From positions 74,328,100 to 74,392,099 of the forward strand of contig NC_068939.1 in the NCBI RefSeq assembly GCF_016801865.2: a DNA stretch of 64,000 nucleotides, in the 5' to 3' direction. This DNA is from Culex pipiens pallens (lineage: Eukaryota > Arthropoda > Insecta > Diptera > Culicidae). Below the pieces are notes generated by a model, which saw only the letters and a program-made list of their open reading frames with translations, was not told where the DNA came from and searched no databases. Shown here piece by piece: positions 57,167 to 64,000 of this stretch (the stretch's first letter is position 1; every line of letters starts with the position of its first letter). The translations under genes and the position numbers were made by a program.

Positions 57167-59264
57167 TTGATTAAAATAATTATTTTTATTTTTTGGTAAA
57201 TTGCTCTATTTTCAGATTAAGATTTTTGTTAACAAGAACTTTTTTTTAATATACTTTCGCGTTTTGCAAGAGAAGATCATTTTTTTTTGGTGGGAGCTCA
57301 ACAATAATTTAAAATTGAGCCTTAAATTATTTCTACTGAAATATTCGTCATGTTTTCATATATTTTTTGAACTATTTGCATCATAGTTATCTTTTCTTAA
57401 AATTATATTTTAAAATCAAAATCAAGCTTATTTTTATTTTATTTTTTAAAGTTATGTTGAATTTATTAGGAAAATTGTAAGAAAATAAGCAATTCTCTTA
57501 ACCCCCCAAAACCCAAAAAATTGCCAAAATCCGTTTTTCAACCGATTTTTGATCATTAAAATGCATTGGAAAGAAGAACTCTAAAATTTTTAGAAAATTT
57601 AAGGTGAGAATTTTGACTTGTTTTATGTGACTTTGCCAATGTTTTTAAAAATGTTAATTTCAAGGGGTCAACTATAGCTGTGTGTTTTACTAACATTTCC
57701 TATATTTTAAGTAAAAAGAAGAAATGACCTCCTCAAAACGGGAGAAACGAAAATTTTTGAAAAAAATTGGGTCGTAGAGGGTTAAACAATAGAGGTTTTT
57801 TAAATATTTTGATTTGGATGAAACTTTGTCTATGCCTTCCTTATGTTAACGTTTTTCTATTCAAGTCTACTTACAATTTTGTGGAATGGTAATACAAAAA
57901 AAGCATGTGAATTTTTTAAAATTTGTATCTTGAGAAGGGAATATCTGATCGATTTGGTGTCTTCTGCGAACTTGTAAATATGATTAGAACTTTTGGAAAA
58001 AAAAGATTTACGGAAATTTTGTTTTCCGATTATGGTGTTTCACTTTTTATCACTTTTTATGGTTCAATTCCCTTAATATGCATTTTTTTTAAATTTGCGA
58101 AATTTTTAGATAGATTTTAAGTGGTTCTAAATTTGGTACCGGAATATTTTTTTAAGAGTGAGGATTACTGAAAAATATCTTGAGATAAACTAAGTGGCTA
58201 GCTGTAAAAAAACAACCATGAGATTTGAAATGAGTTTTTTGAATAAGATGTAAATTGTTTTTTTTTGATTATTTTTAAAGACAAATAAGGATTTAATTCT
58301 ACAAATTTAGTGAAATGTTAAAAAAAAACTGTCTAACGTTTCCAAAAAAATCAACTTTGTAATATAATTTCAAATCATAAGTTTACATTATAGGATTAAC
58401 CAAGATTTATTTCAATAAAATATTTTCAAAATTCAGCCATGAAGATCATTATAGACTTGTTACAACCGATTTTCAGTTTTTTTTATCGATGGTAAATTTA
58501 TTTAAAATCAAAAGTTGAGATTTCATGTGTTTTAAATTAATAATTTTCAGATTTTTTCGTAATGATTGTTTTCAGTCGATAACTCCATAACTCGGAACAT
58601 GTTTATGGTAAATTTGATGCAAATGTAACATTTTTTCGTTCCAGCTTTTTGTAGGGCCTTGTTTAGATCATTCTCTTGCTATTTCGCTTGTGAAATTAGT
58701 CGTTTTAATTTACAAAATACTACATTTTCGAGACTATTTTATCAAGAGCAGCAAAACACTGCCTCCGAATTGCCTGTTCCATAATTGGGCATGTTATTGT
58801 TTCGCTCAAAATTGTGGAACACCTGAATTACCGTCGTGAATTATCAGTTATAATTTCACAAAAAAAATCATGCAATTTATAAAAAAATATCAAAGAGCGC
58901 TTGAAGTCATTATTTTGACATAAAATATGTAAGCAAATAGAAAATCAAAGTTTTTTTTACATCTGTAAAAAAAAGTGTTCAGTATTTGTGGATTTCAAAG
59001 GTCAATGTTTTTCATCAGAAAATTGAAATAATTCGTTAAAAATTTCAGCCGGTCGATACATAAATCGGAAGATCGAAAGAAAAGCTTTCAAATGAAGGTA
59101 AAGGCGAATAATTAAGTTAAATTTTTCAATTTTCCATGATTAAAAAAAATACTTGCTACAATTTATTTTGCATCCTGATTATTAAAAAAAAAGTTAAAAA
59201 AAATGCAAAGCTAATATTTTGAAAATTTTAAATTGACCATTTTTAATTAAAAAAATTAGTCAGA
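57167..59264. other. AT-rich DNA with a dispersed-motif copy
   Basis: 57930-57990 contains 'gatttggtgtcttctgcgaa', part of the dispersed motif set. Frames at 57201-57386 and 57923-58120 are low complexity. No repeat ends, arrays or RNA genes were seen in the rest. Confidence 0.4.
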
Positions 59265-60320
59265 ATGAAAATTCACCAAAAAAGGGTAATGGCTTCAATG
59301 GCTTTGAAAATTGTTCTCAGCATTTTCTCAAAAAAAAAAAAAAAAAAAAAAAAAACTCTTTTCCGTGCATCCTTTCCTTTTGCCGCAGTCATAACGAAAT
59401 TAGAGAAATTGTTCCATCGTCGATTTTCCACAACAAAACGAACGTCTTCCATTTCTACCCCTATCACTTGAGTTCAACAATAACACCAGTCCAGAAATTG
59501 TTTTCGGGCAGATCTCTCCGAAAAGACAAAAGAAGGGCAACTTGTTGTCTGCCTTAAGATCTTCTGCAAAACCCCGCCATTTGGACCCACGATGGCTGGC
59601 ACATTTTGGTCACCAGGGCACAGAACGAGTCGTCACACATAAAAATGAATGAGAATGTTAATTCGTGCAAACTGTCAAGTTTAATGGGCCGTTCACGACG
59701 GAACACGACACGAGATCAGTGCAGAGTACGCGCCAGAGCAATTGTCGTCGTCGTCGTCGTTTGGGAGCTGTTGGTGGGTGAAATTGAAAATCCGCCCCTC
59801 CCCCTCACGCAAGGCCAAATTTTCCTGCGTCCATCTGAAAGCTCGTTGAACCTGCTGCCCGTGGTAGTTTTAACTGGGTAAAAAGTCATTTTCTTTTTAG
59901 TGTTACGCATGCTTGACTTTGAATTGCCACCGATTGAGTTGCGTTTTGCAGGGATTTGTAACTTTTGATCTGGCAAAATCAGAATCACATGCAGTTTTTC
60001 GTTTGAGGGTGTGGTGGGCGGTAGCCAACTCTTTGTCAGACAGTTCGACCGTAGGATTCCTACGTATGTATGTAGATGTTCAGCTCAAATTAAGATTGGT
60101 TGGCTGTTGTGATTTTGTTTTGACTCATCGCCGTAAACAATTGGGCATGAAGGTGGCAGCTGCTGGTGCAAATATTTGACCGGCTCACACACATAGGGGA
60201 ATCGTAACGTACAAGTGGAGAGAGATTGGTGATTTTTTGTTTTCTGTGAATGTTAATTTTGTTATGTTTTACAGCTCGCACTTGTTTAAGCAAAACAATT
60301 TTTATTTAATATTTTGCCTC
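59265..60320. other. Balanced block with poly-A run and GTC microsatellite
   Basis: 59331-59355 is an A-run. 59745-59760 is a short (GTC)n run. Complementary frames on both strands (59606-59881 plus, 59716-59988 minus, 59913-60179 plus) show no domain. This patch may be intron, UTR or intergenic single-copy DNA. Confidence 0.35.
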
Positions 60321-62369
60321 TTTCCCACAATATAAATTTCTCGGCTCCACAGAAAGGAAATTGACATGATGAATTTTCAATGTTTTTTTAACATTTTTTT
60401 CAAATTTTTGCCAGTAGTATAATTGTTATTATGTCTTAATCGTATTGCGATACTATTTGCATATTTTGTCTGAACATAAAGATTGAAATTTGAAATTCGA
60501 GCACAGTTCTACGAAATCGACCGATTTTGTGCATTTCTGGCTTTCTATTTATTTTTTTGTATTTTTCAAATTTTGCACAAACTTTTTGAGAAGCCATTGG
60601 TTCACCCATACAAGTCTCCATAAAATTTTTACAGCTGTCCATACGAAAATGGTAAGTAAAAATTCAAAAATATATATCTTTTGAAGGAACTTCTAATCAA
60701 CTTAGTGTCTTCGAAAAAGCTGTCGGCAATAATTATTTAAAAAATAGGTACATGGAAGAGAAAAAGGCCTTTTTTTAGCACAAAATCAATTTCCTAAAAT
60801 CCGTATTTTGTATTTTTTTTTTTGTTATGCTTAAGAGGACAAAAACCAGCCACTTTTAAGCTTAAAGAAGTAAAATTAAAAATGTTGCCGCCGTGTTATG
60901 ACTTTTGAAAAAATGGCTTTTTGAAAAAAAAATAAATTATTAATCTTACCCGAAATATTACAAGGCAACTTACATAGCAAGGTATAATTAACGCAGAATT
61001 TTGAAAAATTAAATTTTAACACTAGATTTTAATAACTTTCAAGAGATTTGACTAAATTATATACTTTTTTGCAACATTATTTTTATTGCTATTTGCAAAA
61101 AAATGGAAAAAGGCCTATTCATCAGCTAGTATCCTACCTAATGACTTGGCAGTGCATCTTTCCAAGTGTTATGGTTTTGAAAAAAATATAATGGGGGTTT
61201 TAATGCATTAATTTTTTAACAAAATTTGATCGATTTTTTAAGACAACTATAACCTTCTTGGTCAATTCCTTCATATTTAGGTGAAAAAAACTTCAAAATA
61301 AGAAAAAAAGTTCCACCGATCGACCTTTTAGAATTAATTAATTGGAATTCCCGTTTTTTTGCAGATTAAGATGTTAAAACACAAAAAATCCAGATTATTT
61401 TTCAAGCATAATGTTGTTTGTCTGAAAAAATCTTACTAATTCAATTTTGTCACGTCAGGTTGAAATAAATGATAATTTCTTCGTAATCATCGGATTACTA
61501 TCAAATAGGTCATGGAATATTTCTATTTGTGAACTAATTGTTAACAATTATTAAACTCATACACAAATGCTCACTCTAATGGCCCTTCATCAATCTTTTG
61601 AACCACTTTTTTTTCACCTTAGAAAAAAAGTTTCGCTTATCTGAAAAAAATCACAAATTCAAAACCATCAAGATAAACAATTGGGTGCATTAGAAGTTGC
61701 AAATAATTTGCAGTGAATTTTCTTCAATAACCTAATATATTTTGTATAGAGTATCTGGAATGCTCTAGAGTGATTCTTCAAAACTTCGAACAATCTGAGT
61801 AGACTTTTCTATATTTTTTTTTTATTTGGTTCAAACAGAAGCCGATGTTTTAGAAAATAAATTTCGATTTTCAATGTTAAAAATAAAACTTCTGTGTATT
61901 TTTCGGCTCTTTTCAATATATTTCTTCAGTTTTCATGTGAAGCTTAACATATTCAAAGGGCAAAAAATAAAATTGGACTCTTTTTAAATGTTGGTCTTGA
62001 ATATAGAATCTTTAATATATCTTTCGACAAGTTCTGAAAATTCCACTCACGTTTCATTTAAATAGTTTCAAAATCGAAACATTAGCTTATATGATAGATA
62101 CTGGCAAATAAAACTTCAATTTTATTGATTCTGTTGATGTATTTCAGAAAAAGGGCAACAAACGGGAACAACAACGGTCCACGCACGAAAATACCAATCT
62201 TTAATATTATTAGACAAAATTATGTAAAATTTTCTTAGCTTTTTGCTTAGGACTCACTTTGAAAAATATGAAATTGAAGATTTTTGAACTGCTTATTTTC
62301 AAAAAATTAGGAACTTTTTAGAATTATAACTATAAATTTGCCCATAACACAAAATCGATAAAAATAATC
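60321..62369. repeat. AT-rich DNA with dispersed-repeat fragments
   Basis: 60590-60740 holds 'cccatacaagtctccataaa' and 'aacttagtgtcttcgaaaaa', matching in inverted or direct form the repeats at 470-660, 4735-4790 and 57930. Otherwise AT-rich and unassigned. Confidence 0.4.
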
Positions 62370-62600
62370 CATTCCAAAATTAGATACAGATCTTTGAATA
62401 CTTACATACAATTTTTGTATGGACAGCTATCAAAACATTGTTTGGTCAAACCAATGACGCGAAATAGCTTCATTGGTCTTCGGGAAGCCCACCTTAAAGT
62501 TTTAGCCAAATCAAAACATTCAAAAAGACTAAATTCCGGGCGTTTGTGAAAAAGCTCTGTTAGTAAATTTGGTCATGTCTCTAACATAACCACCTGCACC
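62370..62600. repeat. Dispersed repeat homologous to 470-660
   Basis: Shares 'atacagat', 'tttttgtatggacagct', 'ccaatgacgc' and 'gccaaatcaaaacattc'-like phrases with the block at the start of the window. Degenerate and non-coding. Confidence 0.5.
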
Positions 62601-62879
62601 TTTTTGAGCAAAATTATACCCCTACTGACATTAAAAAAAATCTCTGGCCTCAGTATTGATTTTTTTTCTTACATCATTTCATTTCCCTTTATCCAGATCC
62701 CTAACCAAAATAATATATCAAATACTCCGGTGTGTACACTTATCACAAAAAAATAAAATCAATAATTTTAATAAATGACATACATTCAGTACTGCTTGAA
62801 ATATCACATTCCAAAATGTGCAAAATGTTAAGATTTTTGTTCTATTTTTAAGGTTAAGGAACATTACATTGGTGTTGAA

Positions 62880-63030
62880 ATAGTAGTTTATGCAACAAGT
62901 TGTAAAAAGAAGTTTATCCAACGAGGTTTACCGTGATGGATAAATACGACGAGTGCTGCAAAAATCAAGTTTTGTTACTTTTCGATATAAGTGTTGAAAA
63001 GTTGAACTATTCAGCACCCTATTAGGGAAA
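62880..63030. repeat. Dispersed stem-loop repeat, copy C
   Basis: 'tttatccaacgaggtttacc', 'ggataaatacgacgagtgct' and 'gtgttgaaaagttgaac' match copies A and B (4250-4560 and 29690-29960). The stem is disrupted here ('gtgatggataaa' instead of 'gagttggataaa'). Confidence 0.5.
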
Positions 63031-63149
63031 AGAAGGCCATTTCATTTCTCCAGAAGGACTGGAAAAGTTGACAGTTTCACATCGGAATTGCAAAAATAAG
63101 CGTTTTATGTTACAAATTAGTCCAAAATAAAAAATCATAATCATTTAAA

Positions 63150-64000
63150 AATTCAGTTGATACCACACATCTTCCACGAACGCTCTATTTCGGTGAAACC
63201 TCTATTTGGGTATTCGAGTCTCGGAAAATGTATTAATTGAATGACCAAACATAAATTGGACCACTTTGACGCGCGGTGAGCTGGAAGTCACTTTGAAATT
63301 CAAACACCCGTGCAGCAGAGCAGGTGAAGTTGTTTGCTCCGTTCAATCTGTTTGTTTGCCACCACCTTCACCGCGTTTGCCATGGGGTTGTGTTCTTCTT
63401 CTTCTAGACTGTTTTTTCAAAACAAATAAAAATAAATATTAAAACAATATTTTTTAAAAGGATTTCTCAATTTTTCAAAAAAGAAAGCCTTACAAAATAG
63501 AACAATGAGCCCACATGAAAAGTTTGACTAGACCTGAGGTAAAGCCCAAAGGCCTAACCAACTGCGGAGATGGGACCACACCGGTCCAGATATGTCTCGG
63601 AGAGCTTATACGGCAGCGATTAGGTGCGATTTATGGAAGTCGTGTACGGTCGGTTAGCAGCCACTGTCAAATTGAAACATAAATTCAAAGAGATCGGTAG
63701 CATCAGTATCAGCAGACGGAATAGGTGCTAAAGAGTGTGTGTTGTGCTGGACTTTAGATTAGGTGGTGGGGGGTTTTTGGTTTGGAAAGTGGTTCAAGTC
63801 TGGTGGGATGCTAATGAAAGGTTTCAGGGTTCGTTCAAATGTTACGTAGCAGAAAATTGAAAAATATGCAGCATCATCCAACTGTCAATAGCTACCCCTC
63901 CTTAATTGTGTTACTTGATATTTGGACGACCTTTATTGGAATTTTCCATGCACCTCCTAATAATTACTCTAAGCAAGCAAAAATTTCAATTTGAAGTTTA
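63150..64000. other. Balanced sequence at the window edge, unassigned
   Basis: 63240-63860 is of mixed composition with a donor-like 'ctgaggtaaag' near 63534 and GT-rich and G-rich patches (63736-63772). I see no open frame or repeat that identifies it. It could belong to a gene that continues past 64000. Confidence 0.3.

Overview
The window reads as non-coding, repeat-dominated DNA from a culicine mosquito, most likely a Culex-type genome. This is an inference from the AT-rich, homopolymer-rich background, the tRNA-derived SINEs with 11-23 bp target duplications, the many short TIR elements whose ends resemble repeats I associate with Culex and Aedes, and one insect-like mitochondrial ATP synthase exon. 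I found no intact protein-coding gene. The only recognisable coding sequence is a frameshifted last exon of ATP synthase subunit delta (44420-44586, minus strand), which lies inside a TIR-bounded element. The longest open frames elsewhere are by-products of tandem arrays whose unit length is a multiple of 3, or of 7-bp arrays that read as 21-nt periods.

Layout. 1-5000: decayed dispersed repeats, a possible LTR-like remnant, and a SINE (3666-4232) with a 20-bp target duplication. 5000-12000: AT-rich sequence with a SINE at 8000-8274 and a 1.2-kb element with CCCAAG-type ends (8631-9843). 12000-15000: more balanced sequence with a duplicated ~75-bp motif, a palindrome cluster and a 9-bp microsatellite. 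15002-17652: a transposable element with a 164-bp satellite inside. 18638-19117: a 7-bp array. 21089-21950: a TIR element. 22533-24967: a nested insertion, a tRNA-headed retroposon with 23-bp target duplications that carries a 1.59-kb near-perfect foldback element with its own 5-bp duplication.

28191-35604: small TIR elements, a second 7-bp array, a dimeric SINE (34099-34512) and a GATTA-tailed retroposon (35307-35604). 38634-40070: a 141-bp minisatellite. 41177-42593: a pogo-type MITE and the longer GATTA-tailed copy. 43349-45107: the element carrying the ATP synthase exon. 47509-48176: a 668-bp foldback element. 49686-51090: two more TIR elements. 52710-56117: a second copy of the 164-bp satellite element, in the opposite orientation to the first. 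56118-64000: AT-rich relics with a few more balanced patches.

The story here is element biology rather than gene cooperation: nested and composite retroposons, satellites carried within transposable elements, long hairpins that could feed small-RNA pathways if transcribed, and one probable DNA-level capture of a host exon. The balanced patches (about 12000-13880, 36540-37180, 51440-52300, 59350-60300, 63200-63800) could be introns, UTRs or flanks of genes outside the window, but nothing in them lets me name one.
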